In this document: in pieces, positions 55,233 through 63,784 of the stretch
Layout of the letters: each line of letters starts with the position of its first letter
How positions within the stretch are numbered: position 1 is the first letter of the stretch
NCBI RefSeq assembly: GCF_007827045.1
Contig: NZ_RPFW01000003.1
Span: 124,001 to 188,000 of the forward strand
DNA from: Trebonia kvetii
GTDB lineage: Bacteria > Actinomycetota > Actinomycetes > Streptosporangiales > Streptosporangiaceae
DNA length: 64,000 nt
Direction of reading: 5' to 3'
Made by a program: the position numbers and the translations under genes
Notes under the pieces: generated by a model
The model's input: the letters and a program-made list of their open reading frames with translations, nothing else
What the model was told of the DNA's origin: nothing
Database searches by the model: none

Positions 55233-55991
55233 TCACGGCGGGCCGTCCCGGCCCGAGTCGGCGTGCAGCCGCAGGCGCCGGCCGACGATGTCGCTGGCGA
55301 CGTCGGCCAGCCGACGGTCGTGTGCATAAGCGTAGGCCCGGAGGCGGGCGAATGCCTCCGCCATCGGGACGCCGAGCTGCACGGTGAGCATGCCGGTCGC
55401 CTGGTCGATCTCGGCCCGGTGCAGCACCAGGTCGGGGGACTGCCCGTCCAGGACCGGCCCGGCGGCCGCGGCGGCGTCGCCGTCCCCGCCGCGGGCGGCC
55501 CCGTCGAGCAGCAGCGTGGTCGCCAGATCCGCCAGAACGAGGCTGTCCCCGAAGCGCTCCGTCGGCAGCGGGCCTGGAGCGCCGCGGTACAGGCCCATCA
55601 CCCCGGCCCGGATCGCCCCGATCGTCAGCGGGAACGCGAAGACCGCCCCGGCACCCAGCAGGCCCGCCTGTGCCGCGAATCCCGGCCAGCGCCGACTGGA
55701 CTGGTCGCTGCCCAGGTCCGCCGCCAACACCGGCGCCGCGGACGCCAGCACATCATGGCACGGTCCCTCGCCCAGCGTGAGCTGCAGCTCGGCGAGCTGC
55801 TCGGACAGCGGGTCCGTCACGCAGACTACGAAATCCGGTCCCCGGCCGCCCGCCGCAGCCACCCAGGCGCCGCTCACCTCTGCTGACCGGACGGCGACCA
55901 CGCACACGTCGGCGACCGACACACGGCGGCCGGCCGCGGCGGCGTTCCCGGCGACCAGCCCCCACGCTGCGGCAGGCCTGCCATCAGGCAT
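55233..55991 (-). CDS. GAF and ANTAR domain protein, second
   Basis: GAF-like domain (LTLGEGPCHDVLASAAPVLA, LGAGAVFAFPL) followed by an ANTAR domain (HRAEIDQATGMLTVQLGV, VASDIVGRRL). 252 residues from ATG 55991; a start at 56003 adds four residues. It is 66 bp upstream of the other GAF-ANTAR gene, so a tandem pair. The two share layout but differ strongly in sequence, so they are not a recent duplicate. Confidence 0.9.
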   Translation of the reverse strand: MPDGRPAAAWGLVAGNAAAAGRRVSVADVCVVAVRSAEVSGAWVAAAGGRGPDFVVCVTDPLSEQLAELQLTLGEGPCHDVLASAAPVLAADLGSDQSSRRWPGFAAQAGLLGAGAVFAFPLTIGAIRAGVMGLYRGAPGPLPTERFGDSLVLADLATTLLLDGAARGGDGDAAAAAGPVLDGQSPDLVLHRAEIDQATGMLTVQLGVPMAEAFARLRAYAYAHDRRLADVASDIVGRRLRLHADSGRDGPP

Positions 55992-56195
55992 CCTCGCACC
56001 CACAGCGCTCGCATATCACGGCGGTCCCGCTCCGCCGGCGGCTCCCCGGGCGTCCACACTGTCCAGCTCCCGGCGCAGCACACCGACAACGTATCCGCCG
56101 CCTGCCCGGGACCGCAGCTCAACGCTCAGCATGAGGGATGCCTCGTGCCCAGTGCCAGGCGGGGACCGGCCTCGGCACCCTTCGGAGCGGTGCGT

Positions 56196-56606
56196 TCACG
56201 GCGACGCTCTGCCCGCGGACCCTAGCAGGCTGACGCCGGATCGGTGCGCCCCTGTGCGGGGAGGGCTTCCCGCGCCGGCGGCTGCCGCCGCCATGCTGGC
56301 CTGGACGCCGGAGCTGTCAGCTTCCCAGATGAGCGAGAGCACCAGCTGTACCTGCGGCTGCGGCGCGGCTAGTACCAGGCCGCCTCCGGCGTTGCGGGCC
56401 TGCCTGCGGGCACGTGACAGTGCGGCTACGCCGGCCGCGTCGATGAACTCCAGACCCGATAGGTCCACGGTGATCCACAGGTCGCGCGCCGCGAGGGCCC
56501 CTAGGGCAGCAGCCACGGCTGCGGCGTCTACCAGGTCAAGCTCCCCGTGCAGCGAGAAGACGACGTGGCCTTCTGATGGACCGGAACTGAGGTTTGTGCG
56601 GAACAT
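56196..56606 (-). CDS. STAS domain protein (anti-sigma factor antagonist-like)
   Basis: 136 residues from MFRTNLSSG (ATG 56606). GHVVFSLHGELDLVDAAAV and ITVDLSGLEFIDAAGVAAL give the STAS fold. Classical SpoIIAA/RsbV antagonists carry DSSG or DTSG with a phosphorylated Ser/Thr; here it is DAAG, so that phosphosite is absent. A C-terminal tail of about 35 residues extends past the domain. With the sigma relic nearby it looks like part of a partner-switching stress module. Confidence 0.85.
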   Translation of the reverse strand: MFRTNLSSGPSEGHVVFSLHGELDLVDAAAVAAALGALAARDLWITVDLSGLEFIDAAGVAALSRARRQARNAGGGLVLAAPQPQVQLVLSLIWEADSSGVQASMAAAAAGAGSPPRTGAHRSGVSLLGSAGRASP

Positions 56607-56730
56607 GGGGTACCTTCCTGCATCGCAGCAAGGCGGGGTCCCGGCCCGGCGGCTAGACCAGCTAGCTTCTCCCTTGGACACTACGCTCAGAGAAGTACGT
56701 AGTCGATCCGCGGCGATCGGTTGTGCCGGC

Positions 56731-57000
56731 TCAGCCGACGAACCGGACGATCGCGGCGAACTGGCAGGCCGCGGCGGCGCAGATGCAAACGTGGAAGACC
56801 TCGTGGTAGCCGAACAGTGGCAGGCAGGGCGAGGCGTCCCGCCATGCGCGCGGGCAACTAGCAGCGGGGCGCCCGCCAGCGACGTCCAGAAGCAGAGCAG
56901 GTGCAGCCAGCCGCGAAGGGCAGGCTTCGCGTCGTAGACACCGCGCCGGGCGTCGTACAGCAGGCCCGCCCCTGCAGGGCCCGCGTCCGTTACCCATCTG
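56731..57000 (-). pseudogene. collapsed second trhA (hemolysin III family)
   Basis: On the minus strand, one frame reads LLYDARRGVYDAKPALRGWL then HLLCFWTSLAGAPLLVARAH, nearly the same as the N-terminus of the intact gene at 44.5 kb. After a frame change the C-terminus LFGYHEVFHVCICAAAACQ and FAAIVRFVG follows. About 130 central residues (five helices) are missing. A clear deletion relic of a paralogue. Confidence 0.8.
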
Positions 57001-57043
57001 CGGCGTCACGGGCCGCATCTCCGCCCGGTCCCGCCCCGGGCGG

Positions 57044-57217
57044 TCAGTGCCCGGAGGCATCCTTGATCTTGGCCCCGGCCTGCTTGATGTCGCCCTTGGC
57101 CTGGTCGGCCCGGCCTTCGGTCCGCAGGCGCCGGCTGCCGGTGAGGCGGCCGAACATCCTCTTGGCGCCGCCCTTGGCGGTTTCTGCCGTGTGCGCGATC
57201 TTGCTGGTGATGCTCAT
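57044..57217 (-). CDS. CsbD family stress protein
   Basis: 57 residues: starts MSITSKIAHTAETAKGGAKR and contains GRADQAKGDIKQAGAKIKDA, the CsbD repeat pattern. CsbD proteins are small hydrophilic general-stress proteins. AGGAAACG is 1-8 bases before the ATG. It starts 19 bp after the stop of the membrane protein gene on the same strand, so one transcript is likely. Confidence 0.85.
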   Translation of the reverse strand: MSITSKIAHTAETAKGGAKRMFGRLTGSRRLRTEGRADQAKGDIKQAGAKIKDASGH

Positions 57218-57236
57218 CGTTTCCTGCCTTTGCTGG

Positions 57237-57653
57237 TTATCCTGCGGGGGCTGACGTGCTGCCTGGGATGTCGTTTGCCGGGCCGCTTCCGGGGGTGTGG
57301 ACGTTCATGCCTGCGGCGGCGGCGCGGTCGGCGCCGCGCTGGTCGAGCAGGTCATCGCGGTCGCGGCTGACGGCTGCGGTCTCGCGGCGGGACTGCCGCA
57401 GGCCGCGCCGGGCTTCGTGGCCGCGCCGGGAAGTGCGCCGGGCAGCGGCAAGCAGCAGGCTCAGCCTGGCCAGGGCGATCACCCCGACCACGATGCCGTA
57501 GAGGAACAACTGGCCGGTGGAGCCGGTCACGTGATAGCCGAACACCGCGAACGGATGGGTGAGCGCATGGCCGCCGCCGTCGTTGGACAGGACGCCTGCC
57601 ACGCCGACGACCACCGCCGCGACCAGGACAACGAGCCCGATAATTATGATCAT
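57237..57653 (-). CDS. small two-helix membrane protein upstream of csbD
   Basis: 138 residues: helix 1 at the N-terminus (IIIIGLVVLVAAVVVGVAGV), a loop with HPFAVFGYHVTGSTGQLFLY, helix 2, then an Arg-rich cytosolic tail (RRGLRQSRRETAAVSRDRDD). The same family is common in actinomycetes as a hypothetical near stress genes. GGAG lies 6 bases before the ATG inside a perfect 12-bp inverted repeat. A relic of a second copy is at 58.05-58.18 kb. Confidence 0.75.
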   Translation of the reverse strand: MIIIIGLVVLVAAVVVGVAGVLSNDGGGHALTHPFAVFGYHVTGSTGQLFLYGIVVGVIALARLSLLLAAARRTSRRGHEARRGLRQSRRETAAVSRDRDDLLDQRGADRAAAAGMNVHTPGSGPANDIPGSTSAPAG

Positions 57654-57656
57654 GAC

Positions 57657-57710
57657 GAACTCCGGGAAGCTGCGTTAGAGGTATCTGTGGCGGAAAGATT
57701 CCCGGAGTTC
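57657..57710 (-). promoter_or_regulatory. ribosome-binding-site hairpin of the membrane protein-csbD operon
   Basis: On the minus strand GAACTCCGGGAA (57710-57699) is followed after 30 nt by TTCCCGGAGTTC (57668-57657), whose GGAG is the Shine-Dalgarno. The pairing is perfect over 12 bp. The upstream arm could instead pair with CCCGGAGTT at the 3' end of leader copy 2, freeing the ribosome site. Confidence 0.65.
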
Positions 57711-57756
57711 TCACCGTGCTTGAGCGTGACGTGCTGACGACACTGCCGGTGAACGC

Positions 57757-57837
57757 AAAAACTCCGGGCCCTATCGCTGTCCCTCGCGGATATCGCGCGG
57801 GACAGCTGCCGGGGTCCGGAGCAACACTCTTATTCTA
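57757..57837 (-). promoter_or_regulatory. structured leader element, copy 2 (membrane protein-csbD)
   Basis: Minus strand: TAGAAT (-10, 57837-57832), 9 nt, GCTCCGG, hairpin CCGG-ACC-CCGG, GGCAGCTG. A second hairpin GCTGTCCC/GGGACAGC follows, then CCCGGAG and TTTTT. A TTCACA lies 18 bp before the -10 as a possible -35. It is about 100 nt upstream of the gene and followed by the RBS-sequestering repeat. Confidence 0.65.
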
Positions 57838-58050
57838 CGCGTCACCCGGCTCACGTGTGAAGAGGCCACTCCTGAGCCGGGTTTTGAAAGGGTAATCGGC
57901 TACGGCGATGGGCCCTTTTCCGATCGGCTGTTTCCTCCGGAGCACAGGTGCGGTTGACTCAGGGGTGAACGCACACCAAGCCTGATGCCCGCGCTCCCGC
58001 TGCCAGCTTCCTCGACGGGGATTGCGTCATGATCATCCCACGCGGCAGGT

Positions 58051-58182
58051 TCCACCGGCACGCTGTTCCTCAGCGGTATCGAAGTCGGGGTGATCGGCCT
58101 GGCCGCGCTCCTGCTGATGACCGGCGCGCGACGCGCCGTTCGCGGCAGGGCTGCCCGCCAAGCAAATGATCTCTCGGTGTAG
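58051..58182 (+). pseudogene. relic of a second copy of the small membrane protein
   Basis: The plus strand reads STGTLFLSGIEVGVIGLAAL then LLMTGARRAVRGRAARQ, matching helix 2 and the Arg tail of the 57.2-kb protein (STGQLFLYGIVVGVIALA). No helix 1 and no proper start remain. It is oriented opposite to the intact gene. Confidence 0.65.
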
Positions 58183-58199
58183 GCCTGCTGCGGGCAGGC
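58183..58199 (+). terminator. short hairpin after the membrane protein relic
   Basis: GCCTGC pairs with GCAGGC around a short loop, directly after the relic's stop codon. Confidence 0.4.
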
Positions 58200-58282
58200 C
58201 ATCGATGGGGTGTTTGTGCGACTCATTGTGTCGGCTGGAATCGACGATGCCGACGCAGTTGGACATTAGGGCCGTAGCGATG

Positions 58283-58341
58283 TAGGATAAAGGTATAGCT
58301 CCGGATATCTGGCAGCTGCACCTCGGAAAATAGAGGGCAGT
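58283..58341 (+). promoter_or_regulatory. structured leader element, copy 3, 5' part (split by IS)
   Basis: TTGGAC lies 18 bp before TAGGAT (58283-58288). Then 9 nt, GCTCCGG (58298), hairpin CCGG-ATAT-CTGG, GGCAGCTG, CACCTC and GAGGGCAG. The element is cut here by the IS; the rest (TGCAGGACCGGAG and TTTT) is at 59294-59310. With the IS removed, CTGCAC pairs with GTGCAG and CCTC with GAGG, as in the other copies. Confidence 0.65.
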
Positions 58342-58454
58342 GAGCCCATTCCAACTTGCTTGTAAACAATGAATCACTTTGAGTGATGATAACGTTGTCG
58401 TCTCGCGGCGACGGCACTGTGGCCACAGGGTCACGGTTCGCCGGCGGACACGGC

Positions 58455-58512
58455 GAAGCCCCTGGTAGATGAGGCAATCGACCAAGAACGACTCATCACC
58501 CCCAGGGGCTTC
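58455..58512 (+). promoter_or_regulatory. stem-loop hiding the transposase ribosome binding site
   Basis: GAAGCCCCTGG (58455-58465) pairs with CCAGGGGCTTC (58502-58512); inside, GATGAG pairs with CTCATC and TCG with CGA. The AGGGG Shine-Dalgarno (58504-58508) lies in the stem, 6 bases before the ATG. Such structures limit transposase synthesis from read-through transcripts in known IS elements. Confidence 0.6.
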
Positions 58513-58514
58513 AC

Positions 58515-59273
58515 ATGCTGTTCTACCGTGCCGCGCTGCCGTTGTCGTCCCGGACCCTGAACTACGCGGCCGGGCTGATCCGCCGGCACCTGAAGGCCGT
58601 CGGGTCGCGGTGGCGGAAGCTCAGCCCTGGGCAGCAGGCCCTGCTCGTGCTCGCTCACCTGCGCAAAGGCGAGACGTTCGAGCACCTCGCGGCCGGGTTC
58701 GGGGTCGGCAGGACCACGGCCTGGCGGTACGTCAACGAGACCGTGGAACTGCTCGCGGCCCGCGCCCCGAAACTGAGGAAAGCGGTCCGGGACGCCAAAA
58801 GGGCAGGTCACGCCTACGTCATCCTCGACGGAACCCTCATCCCGATAGACCGGGTCGCCGCGGACAAGCCGTTCTACTCCGGCAAGCACAAAAAGCACGG
58901 CATGAACCTGCAGGTCATCGCCAGTCCTGACGGCGAGGTCCTGTGGGTCTCCGGTGCGCTGCCCGGCTCGGTCCACGACAAGAAGGCCGAGTGGATATGG
59001 GGCGTGCTGAACGAGCTAGAGAAAGCCGGGCTGGTCACCCTCGCGGACAAGGGATATCAGGGCTCCACCTGGGCAAAGGTCCCGTACAAGGGCCGGAACA
59101 AACCGGAATCCCAGAAAGAAGCCAACCGGGCCCACGCCAGGCTCCGCGCCCCCGGCGAACGAGCGAACGCCCAGCTCAAGGTATGGAAGATCCTCGCGAA
59201 GCTCCGCTGCTGCCCCTGGCGCGCCGGGAAACTCGCCAAGGCCATCCACGCATTGCAACTCCACGGCGCCTAA
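58515..59273 (+). CDS. IS5-type DDE transposase
   Basis: 252 residues. An N-terminal HTH (LAAGFGVGRTTAWRYVNETV, residues 58-77) precedes the DDE_Tnp_4-type catalytic domain: VILDGTLIPIDR (first D), VTLADKGYQGS (second D region), and the C-terminal R..ERANAQLKVWKIL with E. Uninterrupted. ATG 58515 follows the RBS hairpin. Confidence 0.88.
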   Translation: MLFYRAALPLSSRTLNYAAGLIRRHLKAVGSRWRKLSPGQQALLVLAHLRKGETFEHLAAGFGVGRTTAWRYVNETVELLAARAPKLRKAVRDAKRAGHAYVILDGTLIPIDRVAADKPFYSGKHKKHGMNLQVIASPDGEVLWVSGALPGSVHDKKAEWIWGVLNELEKAGLVTLADKGYQGSTWAKVPYKGRNKPESQKEANRAHARLRAPGERANAQLKVWKILAKLRCCPWRAGKLAKAIHALQLHGA

Positions 59274-59291
59274 CCAGGTTGGAATGGGCTC

Positions 59292-59310
59292 AGTGCAGGA
59301 CCGGAGTTTT
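59292..59310 (+). promoter_or_regulatory. structured leader element, copy 3, 3' part
   Basis: After the IS the element resumes: AGT (duplicated), GCAGGACCGGAG, TTTT. Together with 58283-58341 this reconstructs the whole leader. It lies 140 bp upstream of glsB in the same orientation. Confidence 0.6.
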
Positions 59311-59450
59311 CTTATTCGGGTCGGCGCCGACAGGCGCTGCGGCCCACTAAAGGGCAAGAGCCCGCGGGATTTTCTTTCTCCCGCCGCGACGCGTCGCACA
59401 GGGACCGGCTACCCAGTATGTTCAAATTCGAACTGACTGAGGAGTCGGTT

Positions 59451-59777
59451 ATGGGCATCATCGCATGGATCGTTCTCGGCCTCGTAGCGGGCCTGCTAGC
59501 CAATCTGCTGGTCCCCGGGCGGAGAACGCAAGGCCTCATCGTCACCTGCCTGATCGGGGTGGCCGGGGCGCTGGGCGGCGGCTGGGCCGCCACGGAAATA
59601 TTCCACGTCCACACCCTGCACGGGTTCTTCAACCTTTCCACCTGGATCACCGCCATCGTCGGCGCGGCAATCCTGCTGCTGATCTTCCACCTATTCAGCG
59701 CGAGCAGGTCCAGCGGCGGTCGCGGGACCAGTCGTCGCCGGACCAGTCGTCGCCGGACCAGTTGGGCGAACCGCTGA
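59451..59777 (+). CDS. GlsB/YeaQ/YmgE family stress membrane protein
   Basis: Three-helix transglycosylase-associated-type membrane protein, stress-induced in many bacteria. MGIIAWIVLGLVAGLLANLL, CLIGVAGALGGGW and ITAIVGAAILLLIFHLF are the helices. 108 residues from ATG 59451 (AGGAG 8 bases upstream). The C-terminal tail RGTSRRRTSRRRTSW comes from a 15-bp tandem duplication and is not usual for the family. Expression from its leader is probably altered by the IS. Confidence 0.85.
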   Translation: MGIIAWIVLGLVAGLLANLLVPGRRTQGLIVTCLIGVAGALGGGWAATEIFHVHTLHGFFNLSTWITAIVGAAILLLIFHLFSASRSSGGRGTSRRRTSRRRTSWANR

Positions 59778-59787
59778 CCGAGCCGAT

Positions 59788-60891
59788 TCAGCCGGGCGGC
59801 GGATCAGTCAGTGCGGCAGCTGGCCGCCGCCCGGCGTCGCTCAGGTGACGGGTGATCTGGCGGAATGACTCGACGAAGCTTTCTTCGCTGTAGCCGAGGC
59901 CGGCCGCTGCGCAGAACTCCCTGACCAGGCCCTGGACGCGTCGCAGATTGGGCCGCGGCATCGACGGGAACAGGTGATGCTCGATCTGGTAGTTAAGGCC
60001 GCCGAGCATGAAGGTGGTGAGCGGGCCGCCCCTGATGTTCCGGGCAGTGACCACCTGGCGGCGGGCGAAGCCGGCCGCCGTTCCTGATTCGATGACCGGC
60101 ATCCCCTTGTGGTTGGGCGCGAAGCTGATGCCGAGGTACACCGAGAAGACCCCCTGCTGCAGGGCGACGAATGCGAGCGCCTTGAGCGGGGAGAGCACCC
60201 ACAGCACCACCGTCAGGTACAGCGCGGCATGCAGCACGATGAGTGAGGCTTCCACCGCCGCGGCGCGGTCACGCCGCCGCGCGAGCCGCTGGATCCCGAG
60301 CACGTGCATGCCGCTGCTTCGCAGCAGCATGAGGGGGAAGAAGAGCGGTGCCTGCCAGCGTGCCAGCCACGATGCGAGAGGGCCTGGCCCCTTTCCCGGC
60401 GCGTCAGGTGAGGGCGCGGCGGGTCCCTCGCCGATATCGGGGTCACGGCCCAGCTCGTTGGGATGCGCGTGGTGAGCGTTGTGCTTGGGGACCCACCAGC
60501 CAAAGCTCAGCCCGGTGAGCACGTTCCCCACGGCGAACCCCAGCAGGCGGTTGCGTCGGCGGGTGCGCAAAACCTGGTTGTGCCCCGCATCATGGCCGAT
60601 GAAGCCCAGCTGGGTGAACATCATCCCCATCAACGGAGCGACGGCGATGGCCGTCCACGAGTCGCCGGCCATGACAAACAGGGCCCATCCGGCGAAGAAG
60701 ACGAAGATCGTCAGGGCGATCTTCAGCCGGTAATAGCCCGGTCTGCGGTCGAGCAGGCCCATCGCCCGCACCTGCAGCGCCAGTGCGCGATAGCCAGCCG
60801 TCGAAGGATCGATGGCCACATCCGACCCGTGTGCGAATGAGGCACGGTCGGACTGCCGGGCGGGAAGGCCGGGTGCTGTTCTCGTCGTCAC
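59788..60891 (-). CDS. acyl-lipid fatty acid desaturase
   Basis: Membrane di-iron desaturase of the acyl-lipid (delta-6/12-like) class. Histidine boxes HDAGH near residue 110, HNAHH near 145 and QIEHH near 310; several membrane helices. 367 residues from GTG 60891 with AGGAGG 6 bases upstream; the frame is open further back without similarity. It differs in box pattern from the acyl-CoA desaturase at the left end. Expected to adjust membrane fluidity, in line with TrhA and the acyltransferase. Confidence 0.92.
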   Translation of the reverse strand: MTTRTAPGLPARQSDRASFAHGSDVAIDPSTAGYRALALQVRAMGLLDRRPGYYRLKIALTIFVFFAGWALFVMAGDSWTAIAVAPLMGMMFTQLGFIGHDAGHNQVLRTRRRNRLLGFAVGNVLTGLSFGWWVPKHNAHHAHPNELGRDPDIGEGPAAPSPDAPGKGPGPLASWLARWQAPLFFPLMLLRSSGMHVLGIQRLARRRDRAAAVEASLIVLHAALYLTVVLWVLSPLKALAFVALQQGVFSVYLGISFAPNHKGMPVIESGTAAGFARRQVVTARNIRGGPLTTFMLGGLNYQIEHHLFPSMPRPNLRRVQGLVREFCAAAGLGYSEESFVESFRQITRHLSDAGRRPAAALTDPPPG

Positions 60892-60897
60892 TCTTGT

Positions 60898-60954
60898 CCT
60901 CCTGGGCGTCTTCCGAGCAAACCGCTCGGGGCTTACGTCACCAGGGTCTGGAGC
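60898..60954 (-). promoter_or_regulatory. possible divergent fourth leader element (desaturase)
   Basis: Minus strand from 60954: GCTCC, hairpin CCAG-ACC-CTGG (a covarying version of CCGG-ACC-CCGG), a strong CCGAGC/GCTCGG hairpin, then CCCAGGAGG, which is the Shine-Dalgarno. GGCAGCTG and the -10 box of the other copies are not conserved, so the relation is uncertain. Confidence 0.3.
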
Positions 60955-61071
60955 AACGAGCCCGCAGCCGTGCCTATCCGGCACGGACCGCATGCTTGTC
61001 ACGATACCGCAGTTCGGTGGGCCCGCATTTGGTACTTGAATAGCAGCAAAGGCATGTCCCCTTTCCTGTGT

Positions 61072-61170
61072 TTAGAAGTAGTGCCGCCGGCCGTCCAGAG
61101 AATGGGGATCGCGGCGATGAAGCCAATGATGAGGAGAATAATTCCGAGGATAATCAAGAGGCTTCTGACA
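61072..61170 (-). pseudogene. DUF6131-like small membrane protein with internal deletion
   Basis: Reads LIILGIILLIIGFIAAIPIL then WT. One frame over, GRRHYF and a stop follow, which is the usual C-terminus of DUF6131-type proteins. About 25 residues (the second helix) appear deleted with a frame change. An open frame to 60999 exists but its tail is unlike the family. Confidence 0.5.
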
Positions 61171-61321
61171 TGCCGCCGTCTGGTCAGCGACCAGCGGGTG
61201 ATCACATGTGGTGATGGGCCGTGCTCGCATTGCCTGTTTCCGCCTGGGCGTTACCCGGGGTTGGCTTAGTAAATGATCGACAGGACCGAACCCGGCTTCC
61301 GGTCGTCGAATGGAGGTTGCC

Positions 61322-61633
61322 ATGATTCCCGGCCAGAGCATGACCCTGGATGTGCCGGCCGTAAGCCCGAACGGGACGGCACCGCGCTGTGCGCACCTCG
61401 ACGGCCTCGCGCCGGTCAAGCCTCAGTCGGCTGACTGCCCGGACTGCCGGAGCCGCCCCGGTGGCCCGGCTGGCCTTGTGGTCTGCCTGACCTGCGGCTG
61501 GGTGGCCTGTTCCGATGACTCGCCGAACCGGCACGCCAGGGCGCACTACGAGGAAACCGACCATCCGGTCGCGGCCAGGTTCGCGCCTGGATCGGCGCGG
61601 CGATGGTGCTATGTCCACCAGCGTCTCGTCTGA
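61322..61633 (+). CDS. UBP-type zinc finger protein
   Basis: 103 residues with a ZnF-UBP domain: CAHLDGLAPV, DCPDC, LVVCLTCGWVAC, and HARAHYEETDHPVAARF supply the Cys/His ligands. Bacteria lack ubiquitin; such proteins are common in actinomycetes with unknown ligand. ATG 61322 is preferred; ATGGAGG at 61310 serves as Shine-Dalgarno. ftsH starts 14 bp after it. Confidence 0.88.
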   Translation: MIPGQSMTLDVPAVSPNGTAPRCAHLDGLAPVKPQSADCPDCRSRPGGPAGLVVCLTCGWVACSDDSPNRHARAHYEETDHPVAARFAPGSARRWCYVHQRLV

Positions 61634-61647
61634 GGGGAATCCCATTC

Positions 61648-63633
<1,986 letters not shown>

Positions 63634-63644
63634 CATCGCCGCCT

Positions 63645-63684
63645 CCCGTTCGGAAAGGAATTCTTGATCTTTCTTCCGAACGGG
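63645..63684 (+). terminator. terminator after ftsH
   Basis: CCCGTTCGGAA (63645-63655) pairs perfectly with TTCCGAACGGG (63674-63684), followed by T-rich sequence. Confidence 0.8.
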
Positions 63685-63747
63685 TTGTTGTTTCACCTGT
63701 CTACCCTCGCTGCGCCGCCAGACGTGGCTGCCTCGCCGGCGGATGCG

Positions 63748-63767
63748 CACCAGGTGGCCGCCTGGTG
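63748..63767 (-). terminator. hairpin after the right-edge gene
   Basis: CACCAGG pairs with CCTGGTG around six bases, 18 bp downstream of the minus-strand stop at 63785. Confidence 0.45.
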
Positions 63768-63784
63768 ACCATCGGCCGAACAGC

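Larger units (their letters stand above)
58342..59291 (+). mobile_element. IS5-superfamily insertion sequence, 950 bp
   Basis: Ends carry inverted repeats: GAGCCCATTCCAAC at the left and its complement GTTGGAATGGGCTC at the right. The flanks are AGT on both sides (58339-58341 and 59292-59294), a 3-bp target duplication. It contains one transposase gene. The copy seems intact and inserted into leader element copy 3, which still reads across when the IS is removed. Confidence 0.85.
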
